From: Flavobacteriales bacterium UBA1494
GTDB lineage: Bacteria > Bacteroidota > Bacteroidia > Flavobacteriales_E > Vicingaceae
Assembly: GCA_905182175.1 (NCBI GenBank)
Contig: CAJJAT010000029.1
Span: 61,497 to 125,496, forward strand
Direction of reading: 5' to 3'
DNA length: 64,000 nucleotides
The notes beneath the pieces were generated by a model, which saw only the letters and a program-made list of their open reading frames with translations, was not told the DNA's origin and searched no databases. Position 1 is the stretch's first letter; the number at the start of each line of letters is the position of its first letter. This document shows, in pieces, positions 17,134 to 27,001 of this stretch. The translations under genes were made by a program, and so were the position numbers.

Positions 17134-18431
17134 CACTGTTCAATATCATATTCTTTAATTTTACGGTACAAAGTACGTTCCGAAATTCCCAAATCTTCTG
17201 CTGCGTACTTTCTTTTTCCGCTATGCTTTGCTAATGCCTTCTTAATTAGCTTCTTTTCGGTTTCCGAAATAGATAAAGACTCTTCTTCTTCAACTAGTAT
17301 CTCGTGGTAGTCTTCTCTAGATTCAGTATTTTCCGCTTTTTCATAGTGTGAGACGTCTTCAATAAAATTTGAGCTAGACTTTTTCTCAGTCTTTTGCTCG
17401 TTGAATTGAGCTAGTTCTAATCTGTGTTCTACAGAATTCTTTTTTTTGTCATCTCCATATAAACGTTCAAAAACTTGATCATTTATTTCTTCTTTGTCAG
17501 GTTTCGAGTCAGATTTTATAACTTGAAGGACTACTTTTTTTAAATCAGCAACATCCTTCTTCATATCGAAAAGAACCTTGTACAATATGTCTCTTTCTGT
17601 CATTCCTTCCTTATCACCGTTGTATAAAACCGGTAAGGATGAATCTCCACTATTTTCAGGTAGATATTTTAATAAAACATCTGCTGTGATGGTCTTGTGT
17701 TTTTCAATTACAGAAATTTGTTCGGTAACGTTCTTTAACTGCCGAACATTACCTGGCCAACGGTATTTTAGCAATAAACTTCTTGCATCTTCTGTTAATT
17801 GAACGGAAGGCATTCTATATTTATCTGCAAAATCAGCAGCAAATTTGCGAAATAACAAATGAATATCGCCCTTCCTTGCTCTAAGTGGCGACACTTCGAT
17901 AGGAACTGTATTCAAGCGGTAAAATAAATCTTCTCTAAATTTATTTTCTTTTATTGCTCGCGGAATGTTTACGTTGGTTGCTGCAGTAATCCTAACGTTT
18001 GTCTTTTGAGGTTTAGAACTACCAACTTTTAAAAATTCTCCAGTTTCCAAAACTCTCAATAGACGAACTTGAGTAGTGAGTGGTAGTTCAGCGACTTCGT
18101 CTAAAAAGATGGTTCCACCATCTGCGACTTCAAAATAGCCTTTTCGGGTGTCGGTTGCACCTGTAAATGAACCTTTTTCATGACCAAAAAGCTCAGAATC
18201 AATTGTTCCCTCAGGAATTGCACCACAATTAACCGCTATGTATTTATTGTGTTTTCGAGCGCTCAATTGGTGAATAATTTGAGGCATATTTTCTTTGCCT
18301 GAACCACTTTCGCCGGTTATTAAAACTGACAAGTCTGTCGGAGCAACCTGCATGGCGATGTCAATTGCTAAATTCAGTTGTTCTGAATGTCCAATTATTC
18401 CAAAGCGCTGTTTGATTTGATCTAAAGTCAT
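17133..18431 (-). CDS. Sigma-54-dependent transcriptional activator without receiver domain
   Basis: Residues about 10-240 form the AAA+ domain: Walker A GESGSGKE, the sigma-54 contact loop GSFTGA (usually GAFTGA), Walker B GGTIFLDEVAELP and the arginine-finger region LFYRLNTVPIEVSPLR. The C-terminus (about 385-432) is a Fis-type helix-turn-helix ending ISERTLYRKIKEYDIEQ. Between them lies a long charged linker. No receiver, GAF or PAS domain precedes the AAA+ core, so the input signal is not visible. Such proteins open sigma-54 promoters by ATP hydrolysis. It abuts miaB and overlaps lptE, so it is made together with envelope genes. Confidence 0.9.
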   Translation of the reverse strand: MTLDQIKQRFGIIGHSEQLNLAIDIAMQVAPTDLSVLITGESGSGKENMPQIIHQLSARKHNKYIAVNCGAIPEGTIDSELFGHEKGSFTGATDTRKGYFEVADGGTIFLDEVAELPLTTQVRLLRVLETGEFLKVGSSKPQKTNVRITAATNVNIPRAIKENKFREDLFYRLNTVPIEVSPLRARKGDIHLLFRKFAADFADKYRMPSVQLTEDARSLLLKYRWPGNVRQLKNVTEQISVIEKHKTITADVLLKYLPENSGDSSLPVLYNGDKEGMTERDILYKVLFDMKKDVADLKKVVLQVIKSDSKPDKEEINDQVFERLYGDDKKKNSVEHRLELAQFNEQKTEKKSSSNFIEDVSHYEKAENTESREDYHEILVEEEESLSISETEKKLIKKALAKHSGKRKYAAEDLGISERTLYRKIKEYDIEQ

Positions 18432-19877
18432 CTATTTAACTGCTTTTCCTTTTAATGTAGCTGATGTGCATGATTCTACTGTAACCATCACATATTCACC
18501 AACGTTATAATTCTCTCTTGGAAACACCACAACTGAATTGTGTGTATTTCTTCCGTAGAGTTCGTTGTCAGATTTTTTTGAAACACCTTCAATTAAAACC
18601 TCGTAGGTTTTTCCAATGTCTTTTTTCAATATTTCCAAAGAATGGCCTCTTTGCAATTCAATTATTTCCGCCAATCTTCGCTGTTTCGTTTTTCCTGGAA
18701 TGTTATCCTCATACTTTCGTTGTGCCATCGTATTTGGTCGCTCAGAATATTTGAACATGTAGGCGAAATTATACCTCACATACTCCATCATACTCAATGT
18801 TTCTTGATGTTCTTCTTCGGTTTCAGAGCAGAAGCCCGCAATAATGTCTGCAGAAATAGAGCAAGTAGGAAGGATTCGCTTAATGGCATCAATTCGATTC
18901 ATATACCATTCTCGAGTATACCCTCGGTTCATCATTTCCAATACTCTAGAGTTTCCCGACTGAAACGGCAAATGAATGTAATCACAAATATTTTCGTGTC
19001 TGGCCATTACATGCAATAGTTCGTCGCCCATATCTTTTGGGTGAGAGGTAGAAAACCGAATTCTAACTTTCCGATCCACTTGAGCAACCTTACCCATCAA
19101 CTGAGCAAAATTAGTGCTTGTTTTTTTTTCTTCTTCTGAAAGGTTGTCAAATTCTTTTTTCAATCCACCTCCGTACCATAAGTAAGAATCAACATTTTGA
19201 CCCAATAATGTAACTTCCTTGTAGCCGGCCAAAGATAACTCTCTAACTTCTTGTAAAATTGAATTTGGGTCCCTGCTTCTTTCTCTTCCCCGAGTAAATG
19301 GTACAACACAAAAAGTACACATGTTGTCACAACCTCTTGTAATTGAAACAAAAGCCGTCACACCATTCCCTCCCAACCGAACAGGGGCAATATCGCCATA
19401 TGTTTCTTCTTTTGAAAGGATTACATTAACAGCTTTTCTTCCGCCGTCTACTTCTTCTACTAAATTTGGTAAATCTCTATAGGCATCTGGTCCAACAACA
19501 AGGTCTACTATTTTCTCCTCTTCTAGAAATTTTGATTTCAATCGCTCGGCCATGCACCCCAAAACCCCAATTATCATTTTTGGATTCTTGCGTTTTTGTT
19601 TATTGTATTCAGTTAATCTTTTTCTAACCGTTAGCTCCGCTTTTTCGCGAATAGAGCACGTATTTACAAAAACAATATCAGCTTCGTGCAATAATTTTGT
19701 GATTCCATACCCGTCCTTTTGTAAAATAGAAGCAACAATTTCACTGTCAGAAAAATTCATTTGGCAGCCGTAGCTTTCAATAAATACTTTCCTGCCATTA
19801 GACTTTGGAAGCCTTCTTCCTTCCAATGCTTCGCCTTGTCTGCTTTCGTCAATAATCTTTTCTTTTGTATTTAACAT
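18432..19877 (-). CDS. miaB: tRNA-2-methylthio-N6-dimethylallyladenosine synthase MiaB
   Basis: The 481-residue radical-SAM methylthiotransferase has all three parts. The N-terminal UPF0004 domain has [15 protein letters not shown] plus two further cysteines ([20 protein letters not shown]). The radical-SAM CxxxCxxC is in [18 protein letters not shown] near residue 190, and a TRAM domain closes the protein. MiaB adds a methylthio group to A37 of tRNAs reading UNN codons. An insert near residue 245-265 ([17 protein letters not shown]) is typical of Bacteroidota. The stop abuts the activator start with no gap. Confidence 0.97.
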   Translation of the reverse strand: MLNTKEKIIDESRQGEALEGRRLPKSNGRKVFIESYGCQMNFSDSEIVASILQKDGYGITKLLHEADIVFVNTCSIREKAELTVRKRLTEYNKQKRKNPKMIIGVLGCMAERLKSKFLEEEKIVDLVVGPDAYRDLPNLVEEVDGGRKAVNVILSKEETYGDIAPVRLGGNGVTAFVSITRGCDNMCTFCVVPFTRGRERSRDPNSILQEVRELSLAGYKEVTLLGQNVDSYLWYGGGLKKEFDNLSEEEKKTSTNFAQLMGKVAQVDRKVRIRFSTSHPKDMGDELLHVMARHENICDYIHLPFQSGNSRVLEMMNRGYTREWYMNRIDAIKRILPTCSISADIIAGFCSETEEEHQETLSMMEYVRYNFAYMFKYSERPNTMAQRKYEDNIPGKTKQRRLAEIIELQRGHSLEILKKDIGKTYEVLIEGVSKKSDNELYGRNTHNSVVVFPRENYNVGEYVMVTVESCTSATLKGKAVK

Positions 19878-19900
19878 GTGGAAACTCTATTTTGAAAATA

Positions 19901-19932
19901 CGAAATTAGGAAAAATCAAATGTTTATGACAA
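19901..19932 (-). promoter_or_regulatory. Promoter of the miaB-to-secG run
   Basis: On the minus strand TTG (19930-19932) is followed after 21 bases by TAATTTCG (19901-19908), one mismatch from TAnnTTTG. The spacing fits the Bacteroidota -33/-7 arrangement, and the box is 23 bases before the miaB ATG. Confidence 0.45.
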
Positions 19933-19969
19933 AATGACATAAGATCACTCAGGACTTTTTATGATTATT

Positions 19970-19992
19970 TATATTATATGAAATATAATATA
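19970..19992. promoter_or_regulatory. Perfect AT-only inverted repeat upstream of topA
   Basis: TATATTATAT-GAA-ATATAATATA has ten-base perfect arms and lies between the divergent miaB and topA genes. It could be a protein site or a supercoiling-sensitive cruciform ahead of the topoisomerase gene. AT-only palindromes arise easily by chance in such DNA. Confidence 0.3.
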
Positions 19993-20103
19993 GAAAACAA
20001 ACATATCATAATTTAAAAATGATTGGTGGTAACCTAAATAAATATTGATTTTCTTTGTGGAACATTCCTCAACTGTAGGGGATGGGAAATTATACCTTAT
20101 AAT

Positions 20104-22431
20104 ATGTCTAAAAATTTAGTTATCGTTGAGTCACCTGCAAAGGCAAAAACTATAGAAGGTTTTCTTGGTAAGGACTTTACAGTAAAATCCAGCTTCGGTC
20201 ACATCAGAGATTTACCTGGCAAGAATATTTCAATTGACATTGAAAATAACTTTGAACCACAGTATGTGATTTCTGACGATAAGAAGAAAATTGTCGCTGA
20301 ACTGAAGAAATTAGCAAAGGCCGCAGACATTGTATGGTTAGCAACAGATGAGGATCGAGAGGGAGAAGCCATTTCTTGGCATTTGGAGGAAGCGTTAGAT
20401 TTGAAGAATAAGGAAACGAAGAGAATTGTGTTTTCTGAAATTACAAAGTCAGCGATTACGAGAGCAATCGAGAATCCTAGAAAGGTTAATCGAAATTTAG
20501 TTGATGCGCAACAAGCTCGAAGGGTACTTGATAGGTTAGTAGGTTACGAACTTTCTCCTGTCTTGTGGAAAAAAGTTAAACCATCACTTTCTGCAGGTAG
20601 AGTGCAGTCTGTTACCGTTAGGTTGGTGGTAGAGCGAGAGCGAGAAATTCAAAATTTTATAGTGAGTGACTTTTTTAAAGTTGTTGGAATTTTTCAATTG
20701 GCAAAGGGTAAAAGCTTTAAAGCTGAAGTTAGTGCTAGATTTAAGAGTTATGATGAAGCAAAATCATTCTTGCAAGAATGCGAAAAATCGAATTACTCTA
20801 TAAAGGATTTGGTGAAGAAGCCTGCTACAAAGTCTCCAGCGGCGCCTTTTACTACTTCAACTCTGCAGCAAGAGGCAAGTAGAAAGTTAAGTTTCTCTGT
20901 AGCTCAAACTATGTTGGTTGCTCAGAAATTATATGAAGCAGGAAAGATTACTTACATGAGAACGGACTCTGTAAACCTATCTGATACTGCTGTTAATGGA
21001 GCGAAAGATTACATTACAAAAAATTACGGGGCAGAGTTTTCAAATCCTAAAAAATATAGTACAAAAGTAAAAGGGGCGCAAGAAGCCCACGAGGCAATTC
21101 GACCGACAAATTTAAGCTCAGAAACGTTGGGTACAAGTTCCCAAGAAAACAGATTGTACGAACTAATTTGGAAGAGAACAACAGCTTCGCAAATGGCGAA
21201 TGCCAGAATCGAAAGAACAACAGCAACGATTAACGTATCTGAATCTGCAACTCATTTCACTGCGAAGGGGGAAATTTTGCAATTTGAAGGTTTTTTGAAA
21301 GTGTACTTAGAAAGTACTGACGACGAGGACGAGGACAACGAAGACCAAGAAGGAATGTTACCCGCTATGTCAATAGGAGATGGTGTAAACATGAATGAAA
21401 TTACATCTACTCAGCGTTTCACCAAGCACCCAGCTCGTTACCAGGAGGCTAGTTTAGTAAAGAAGCTAGAGGAATTAGGGATTGGAAGACCGTCCACTTT
21501 CGCTCCAACTATCTCAACTATTCAAAAAAGGGGATATGTTGTAAAAGAGGAGCGAGAAGGGAGTGAACGAAAGTATGAAGTGTTGACTCTGGATATAAAA
21601 GGTATTAAAGAAACAACTCAAACAGAAAGAACAGGAGCAGAAAAGAATAAACTATTCCCAACAGACACAGGAACGGTCGTAACTGATTTTCTTGCCGCGA
21701 ATTTTAAGACTATCATGGATTATAGTTTTACCGCAGATGTAGAAAAGCAGTTTGATGATATTGCCGATGGGCAACTAAAGTGGAATAAAATGATAGAGCA
21801 GTTCTATACTCCATTCCATAAAAATGTAGAACATACACTTGAACATGCAGATCGTGCGAAAGGGGAAAGATTACTAGGAGAAGACCCTATATCGGGTAAG
21901 CCGGTATATTCAAGAATTGGCAGATTTGGAGCAATGGTTCAAATTGGACATGTTGATGATGAAGAGAAGCCTCGTTTCGCTTCCCTGCTAAGAGATCAGA
22001 GTATTGAAACAATTACTTACGAGCAAGCAATGGAATTGTTTAAGTTGCCGAGAGAAGTAGGAACATATGAAGAAAAACTAGTTACCGCTGCGATTGGTAG
22101 ATTTGGTCCTTATATTAAATGGAATAGTTTATTTATTTCATTGAAAAAAGCCGAAGGAGATGACCCTTTTGAAGTTGATATGGAAAGAGCTGCAGTGCTA
22201 ATTGAAGCTAAAAAAGAATCGGAAGCTAACAAATACATCAGAGTTTTTGAAGAAGATAAAGATATTCAAGTCTTAAATGGGCGATGGGGACCATACATTA
22301 AATTTGGTAAGAAAAACGTTAAGATTCCAAAGGATGTAGTACCGGAGACCTTAACATTAGCGGAATGTAAGAAAATCGCGGCAGAGGCACCTGCTAAAAA
22401 GAAAGTAGTTCGAAGAGCTAAAAAGAAGTAA
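20104..22431 (+). CDS. topA: DNA topoisomerase I
   Basis: A 775-residue type IA topoisomerase. The TOPRIM domain begins LVIVESPAKAKTIEGFLG and includes ATDEDREGEAISWHL. The catalytic tyrosine is Tyr284 in GKITYMRTDSVNLS. An acidic insert (ESTDDEDEDNEDQEG) lies near residue 400-415. The C-terminal third has Bacteroidota-type repeats (RFGPYIKW, RWGPYIKFGKKNVKIP) and no zinc fingers, ending in a Lys/Ala-rich tail. It relaxes negatively supercoiled DNA. The arginase-like gene starts one base after its stop, so they are cotranscribed. Confidence 0.97.
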   Translation: MSKNLVIVESPAKAKTIEGFLGKDFTVKSSFGHIRDLPGKNISIDIENNFEPQYVISDDKKKIVAELKKLAKAADIVWLATDEDREGEAISWHLEEALDLKNKETKRIVFSEITKSAITRAIENPRKVNRNLVDAQQARRVLDRLVGYELSPVLWKKVKPSLSAGRVQSVTVRLVVEREREIQNFIVSDFFKVVGIFQLAKGKSFKAEVSARFKSYDEAKSFLQECEKSNYSIKDLVKKPATKSPAAPFTTSTLQQEASRKLSFSVAQTMLVAQKLYEAGKITYMRTDSVNLSDTAVNGAKDYITKNYGAEFSNPKKYSTKVKGAQEAHEAIRPTNLSSETLGTSSQENRLYELIWKRTTASQMANARIERTTATINVSESATHFTAKGEILQFEGFLKVYLESTDDEDEDNEDQEGMLPAMSIGDGVNMNEITSTQRFTKHPARYQEASLVKKLEELGIGRPSTFAPTISTIQKRGYVVKEEREGSERKYEVLTLDIKGIKETTQTERTGAEKNKLFPTDTGTVVTDFLAANFKTIMDYSFTADVEKQFDDIADGQLKWNKMIEQFYTPFHKNVEHTLEHADRAKGERLLGEDPISGKPVYSRIGRFGAMVQIGHVDDEEKPRFASLLRDQSIETITYEQAMELFKLPREVGTYEEKLVTAAIGRFGPYIKWNSLFISLKKAEGDDPFEVDMERAAVLIEAKKESEANKYIRVFEEDKDIQVLNGRWGPYIKFGKKNVKIPKDVVPETLTLAECKKIAAEAPAKKKVVRRAKKK

Positions 22432-22432
22432 G

Positions 22433-23593
22433 ATGTCTTTGTTTGATTATTTTCAAAAAGTTGATGCTGATAAAATTGATGGATTTTATAAGTTAACGAA
22501 GGGCCAAATTGGAAATCAGATCGATCTAAATCCTAGCTCAATTGAGGGGTATGATCTAATCTTTTTTGATATCGAAGAGGAGAGGGGTTCAATTCGAAAC
22601 CAAGGTTGTTCAAAAGGGGCAAATCAAGTTCGAAGTTATTTTTATCAGTTATACGCAGGTCTGAATCCGCTTAAAATGGCAGATTTTGGAACAATTAAGC
22701 AAGGAGAAAGTGTAACAGATACCTATTTCGCTGTCACAGACGCGATTGCTCAGATGCATCGAAATAGTGTAATTCCCATTTTTTTAGGAGGTTCGCAGGA
22801 TTTAGTATATGCTAATTACATGGCTTATGCCAAAGAAGAGCAGACTGTTAATCTGGTAAGTATTGATTCTAAGTTTGCGCTAGGTAGAACTGATGATTCT
22901 ATAAATGACTCCAATTATTTTTCTAAAATTATCATGCACCAGCCCAATGTGCTTTTTAATCATTCTAATTTGGGGTATCAAACTTATTTGATAGATCAGG
23001 CGGAGCTGCACCTGTTAGAAGAACTATTTTTTGATAGCCATCGTCTGGGAGAGCTGAAAGCGGACATTAAAGTCGCCGAACCAATCATTCGGAATGCCGA
23101 TTTTGTAAATTTTAGCATAAGCTCCGTTGCCCAGCCATATGCCCCTGCCAATAAAGTGACTTCCGCAAATGGTTTAAGTGGAGAGCAAGCTTGTCAGCTA
23201 AGTCGATACGCAGGGATGAGCGATAAACTTTCTTCCTTCGGTATTTATGACTTTAACCCTACGATTTATGACAACGGGCAGACAGCGAATTTAGTAGCTC
23301 AAATGATTTGGTATTTTATCGATGGGTTTTATAACAGAAAGGGAGATTTTCCCGCTTGCAATAAACGTGAATACTTAAAATATACCGTTAACTTGGAAGA
23401 AGGAGATCGGGAACTTATTTTCTACAAAAGCCCAAAGTCAGATCGTTGGTGGATGAATGTGCCTTATCATGCAAACTTTATGAAAAAGTATGAGAGGCAT
23501 TTAATGCTCCCATGTGATTACAAAGACTACGTCACAGCAACCGAGAACGAAATACCTGAACGATGGTTTCAAACATTCCAGAAGTTAAAATAA
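22433..23593 (+). CDS. Arginase/formimidoylglutamase-fold protein lacking most metal ligands
   Basis: The 386-residue protein keeps the layout of the ureohydrolase fold: GCSKGANQVRSYFYQL near the start, the first metal loop region FLGGSQD (residues 118-123), the second IDSKFA (144-149) and the third NFSISS (226-231). In active enzymes these read GGxH, DxHxD and SFDxD. Here His is Gln122, the His and last Asp of the second are Lys147 and Ala149, and both Asp of the third are Ser228 and Ser230. Only Asp145 remains, so a two-manganese centre is unlikely. It lies between topA and the type IX genes, which suggests a structural or regulatory job. I infer a pseudoenzyme. Confidence 0.8.
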   Translation: MSLFDYFQKVDADKIDGFYKLTKGQIGNQIDLNPSSIEGYDLIFFDIEEERGSIRNQGCSKGANQVRSYFYQLYAGLNPLKMADFGTIKQGESVTDTYFAVTDAIAQMHRNSVIPIFLGGSQDLVYANYMAYAKEEQTVNLVSIDSKFALGRTDDSINDSNYFSKIIMHQPNVLFNHSNLGYQTYLIDQAELHLLEELFFDSHRLGELKADIKVAEPIIRNADFVNFSISSVAQPYAPANKVTSANGLSGEQACQLSRYAGMSDKLSSFGIYDFNPTIYDNGQTANLVAQMIWYFIDGFYNRKGDFPACNKREYLKYTVNLEEGDRELIFYKSPKSDRWWMNVPYHANFMKKYERHLMLPCDYKDYVTATENEIPERWFQTFQKLK

Positions 23594-23714
23594 GAAGGGT
23601 TTAACATTTCTGCTTTAGAAATTACCGTTAAAAGCAACGCATCAAACTAAAAATTGGGTATCTTAGACCCTTTAAACTAATCATATTTAAGAATTAATTT
23701 CATACTATTACTAT

Positions 23715-24698
23715 ATGAAGAAACTTTTAATTGCTGTTGTTTGTGTTCTTAGTGTGTTCGAAATGAGTGCTCAGCAAGATCCGCAATTCACGCAAAATAT
23801 GTTTAACAGGCTTTCTGTAAATCCCGCATATGCTGGAGCGAAAGAATCATTTTGTGCAACTTTAATATCCAGAGAACAATGGTCGGGTTTCGAAGGAAAT
23901 CCTCAAACCAATCTACTAAGTTTGGATTATGGAAGAACCATTAAGGGGAAGCACAAAGTAGGAGCGGGATTAACGGTAATTCAAGATGAAATAGGACCGG
24001 AACAATCCTTAAATCTCAAATTAGCGTTAGCTTATCATAAGCGAATTATGCAAGGGGTGCTTTCTGCGGGTATAGAACTAGGAATATACAATAAGTCTAT
24101 CTCAGCTAATTGGAGAACTTCCGAAGGCGCATTTGATGGTACAGAGGATCCTAAGATTCCAAATTCTGAAGCAGGGTCTACTGTTTTTGATCTAGGAGTT
24201 GGTGTTTACTACTACAGAAAGAACATGTATGTCGGATTGTCTTCAACTCATTTAAATCAATCTGTAATATCTGATGATCCTGATGAGACTTCTTCCTTGA
24301 CATATACCAAGGCTAGACATTATTATGCAATGGGCGGGTATAACTACACGACAACATTGAATGGACGGAAGTTTGAAATCATGCCTTCTTTCTTTGTAAA
24401 AAGTGATGCAATTTCTACTCAAGTTGATTTGAATACAAACTTCAAGTACGATGACCTAATTTGGGTAGGGACCTCTTATAGAATTCAAGATGCTGTTTCT
24501 TTGCTCGCAGGAGTTGACTTTGCAGGCCTTCAATTGGGTGGGCAATTCGACAATATTAAAGTTGGTTTAGCTTATGATTACAATATTTCCGATTTAAGTA
24601 CGTATAATAATGGCAGTGTAGAGTTTATGATTAACTATTGTTACAAGTTTGTTAAGAATGAAAAAGTTGAACGGTATAAAAGTGTTCGTTTTTTATAA
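23715..24698 (+). CDS. PorP/SprF-family type IX secretion outer-membrane protein
   Basis: A signal peptide ending FEMSAQQDP is followed by PQFTQNMFNRLSVNPAYAGA, the hallmark opening of PorP/SprF proteins. The rest is alternating amphipathic strands forming a beta-barrel, ending with an aromatic strand region. In gliding Flavobacteria, SprF supports export of SprB-type adhesins; related copies occur beside the gldKLMN genes. It stands directly ahead of gldK and is probably part of the same functional unit. Several paralogs are common per genome, so I give no gene symbol. Confidence 0.9.
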   Translation: MKKLLIAVVCVLSVFEMSAQQDPQFTQNMFNRLSVNPAYAGAKESFCATLISREQWSGFEGNPQTNLLSLDYGRTIKGKHKVGAGLTVIQDEIGPEQSLNLKLALAYHKRIMQGVLSAGIELGIYNKSISANWRTSEGAFDGTEDPKIPNSEAGSTVFDLGVGVYYYRKNMYVGLSSTHLNQSVISDDPDETSSLTYTKARHYYAMGGYNYTTTLNGRKFEIMPSFFVKSDAISTQVDLNTNFKYDDLIWVGTSYRIQDAVSLLAGVDFAGLQLGGQFDNIKVGLAYDYNISDLSTYNNGSVEFMINYCYKFVKNEKVERYKSVRFL

Positions 24699-24709
24699 AG
24701 ATTCAATTG

Positions 24710-24740
24710 TTGATAAAATAGAAAATAATCAGTATACTTG
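24710..24740 (+). promoter_or_regulatory. Promoter of gldKLMN
   Basis: TTG at 24710-24712 and TATACTTG at 24733-24740 are separated by 20 bases. The second differs from TAnnTTTG at one position. This gives gldK a leader of about 50 bases and lets the core operon be transcribed apart from the porP-like gene. Confidence 0.5.
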
Positions 24741-24795
24741 CGAGTTGAAAATTAAACTGAATTGTTGAATAATCAGTTTTTAAAATTTTAAGGGC

Positions 24796-26094
24796 ATGAA
24801 AAAATTGACCTATGTAACATTTATAATAATTGCCGTACTTACTTCATGTAATTACGATAATGGTGAGCTAATTGGGGTCCAAGGAAGAGAGGATTGGTAT
24901 CAGCCAGTTCCATTCGGTATGTTGCTAATTCCACAGGGAAGCTACACCATGGGTAACAGCGACCAAGATGTTCCGAATTCGCGCCAGTCAAAGACCAAAG
25001 TAGTTTCTTTGTCAGCTTTCTACATGGATCAAACTGAAATTACAAATAACGAGTATCGTCAATTTGTAAATTGGGTAAGAGATTCTATAGCCAGAAAGAT
25101 TTTAGCGGAGGAAGTAGATGAAGAATATTATTCTAATACTATAAACTCATACGGAGAAGATATGGACCCTCCAAGTATTAATTGGTATGCTAAAATGAAT
25201 TGGTCTGGAGAAGAAGAACGAGAAGCATTGGAAGTGATGTTTTTGCCTGACTATGAAAGGTTCTATAAAAGAAAGCAAATAGATACTAGGAAGTTAATGT
25301 TTGAGTATTCTTGGATTGATTATAAAACAGCCGCTTCTAGGTTTAGCAGAGAGCAAGGGCAAATCGATCGTTCCGTATTCATTAAGAAGGATATTATAAA
25401 TGTCTACCCTGATACGTTGGCTTGGGTTCACGATTTTACATATTCTTACAACGAACCGTTAACAAACATGTATTTTTGGCATCCGTCTTATGATGATTAT
25501 CCTTTAGTAGGAGTATCATGGAAACAAGCTAGAGCATTCTCAATTTGGAGAACAGAACTACTAAATAACTACTTAAGAGGCGGAGGGTATAGTGCAGTGC
25601 AGCATTTTAGACTACCAACCGAATCGGAATGGGAATGGGCTTCTCGTGGAGGGTTGGATAATAATCAATTTCCTTGGGGCGGACCATACATCAGAAATAC
25701 TGCGGGTTGCTTCTTAGGAAACTTCAAACCGCTTAGAGGTAATTATGTCGATGACGGGGGATTAAATACTGTTAAAGTGTTTTCTTATAATCCCAATGAT
25801 TATGGTTTATTTTGTATGGCAGGAAATGTTTCTGAGTGGACGAGCAATGCTTTTGACGAATCAGCTTATGACTTCGCACATGATATGAATATGGATTATT
25901 CTTATGAAGCGAAAGAATCAGATCCACCTTCTCTCAAAAGAAAAGTAATTAGAGGTGGTTCGTGGAAAGATGTATCTTACTTTTTACACAACGGAACAAG
26001 AGATTACGAGTACCAAGATACCGCAAAATGTTACATTGGCTTTAGAAATGTAATGTCTTTCTTGGGAAGACCTGAAAATAACGAGGAACTTTAA
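24796..26094 (+). CDS. gldK: Type IX secretion/gliding lipoprotein GldK
   Basis: The product has a lipoprotein signal with lipobox LTSC (cysteine near residue 18). A formylglycine-generating-enzyme-like domain follows, with GSYTMGNSDQD, FYMDQTEITNNEYRQFVNW, RLPTESEWEWASRGG and GNVSEWTSNAF. The catalytic cysteines of true formylglycine enzymes are not evident. In the type IX system GldK and GldN form the periplasmic ring attached to the outer membrane, above the GldLM motor. Gene order gldK-gldL-gldM-gldN is intact here. Confidence 0.96.
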   Translation: MKKLTYVTFIIIAVLTSCNYDNGELIGVQGREDWYQPVPFGMLLIPQGSYTMGNSDQDVPNSRQSKTKVVSLSAFYMDQTEITNNEYRQFVNWVRDSIARKILAEEVDEEYYSNTINSYGEDMDPPSINWYAKMNWSGEEEREALEVMFLPDYERFYKRKQIDTRKLMFEYSWIDYKTAASRFSREQGQIDRSVFIKKDIINVYPDTLAWVHDFTYSYNEPLTNMYFWHPSYDDYPLVGVSWKQARAFSIWRTELLNNYLRGGGYSAVQHFRLPTESEWEWASRGGLDNNQFPWGGPYIRNTAGCFLGNFKPLRGNYVDDGGLNTVKVFSYNPNDYGLFCMAGNVSEWTSNAFDESAYDFAHDMNMDYSYEAKESDPPSLKRKVIRGGSWKDVSYFLHNGTRDYEYQDTAKCYIGFRNVMSFLGRPENNEEL

Positions 26095-26139
26095 AATTTA
26101 ACAGTAAACAATTATCTAATCAATAACTAATAAATCAAG

Positions 26140-26955
26140 ATGGGAGTAGTAGAGTTTTTATTTGAGACAAAGAAAGGAAAGAAAATGATGGGTCTGTTGT
26201 ACGGAATGGGTGCGGCAGTAGTAATTGTAGGCGCATTATTTAAAATTGAGCACTGGCCTGGAGCATCTGCCATGTTAATTACAGGATTAACTGTAGAAGC
26301 CTTAATTTTTGCTGTTTCAGCTTTTGAGCCGCCACACAGTGAAGTAGATTGGACTTTAGCTTATCCTGAGCTTGCAGGAATTGAGGATGACGAGTTAACA
26401 GTGATTTCTTCTAGAAAAGGAGGCGGTTCTGCATCCCAAGAATTAGATCAAATGTTAGAAGATGCCAAAATTGGACCTGAGCTAATTGAAAGCTTAGGAA
26501 CAGGCTTTAGAAATTTGGCAGATCATACTTCAAAATTAAATGACATTACCGACGTAGGTGCAGTGTCAAATGAGTTTGCAGACAACATTAAAAATGCATC
26601 AGCTAAAATGAATGGTCTTTCAGATTCATACCAATCAGCGTCAGATACCCTAACGGGCTTAACAGTTTCAACAGAAGACAGTGATGCTTATGCGGACAAT
26701 TTAAGAAGTGTAAGTACGAAGTTAAGTGAATTGAATAATGTGTACGAATTGCAGTTGAAATCTGCTTCTGAACACATGCAAGCTAGTAATTCAGCATTTG
26801 AAGGAATGGATACTTTGATGAACAATTTACACAGTTCAATTGATGGGACAGAGAAGTATAAAACAAATATATCTGAGTTAGCTAACAACTTAAGCTCGTT
26901 AAATAAAATCTACGGAAATATGTTGACTGCTATGAACCCAGGTGGTAAAGCTTAA
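26140..26955 (+). CDS. gldL: Type IX secretion/gliding motor protein GldL
   Basis: Two N-terminal membrane helices (about residues 17-36 and 43-62) include LFKIEHWPGASAM and VEALIFAVSAFEPP. Glu53 sits where the essential motor glutamate lies in characterised GldL. The remaining 200 residues are a cytoplasmic coiled-coil-like region with LSSLNKIYGNML near the end. GldL pentamers surround two GldM copies and convert proton flow into rotation that powers secretion and gliding. It starts 45 bases after gldK. Confidence 0.96.
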   Translation: MGVVEFLFETKKGKKMMGLLYGMGAAVVIVGALFKIEHWPGASAMLITGLTVEALIFAVSAFEPPHSEVDWTLAYPELAGIEDDELTVISSRKGGGSASQELDQMLEDAKIGPELIESLGTGFRNLADHTSKLNDITDVGAVSNEFADNIKNASAKMNGLSDSYQSASDTLTGLTVSTEDSDAYADNLRSVSTKLSELNNVYELQLKSASEHMQASNSAFEGMDTLMNNLHSSIDGTEKYKTNISELANNLSSLNKIYGNMLTAMNPGGKA

Positions 26956-27001
26956 TCTAAGTCATTTTCAATTCAATAACACAGACTAAAATATAAATAG
27001 A

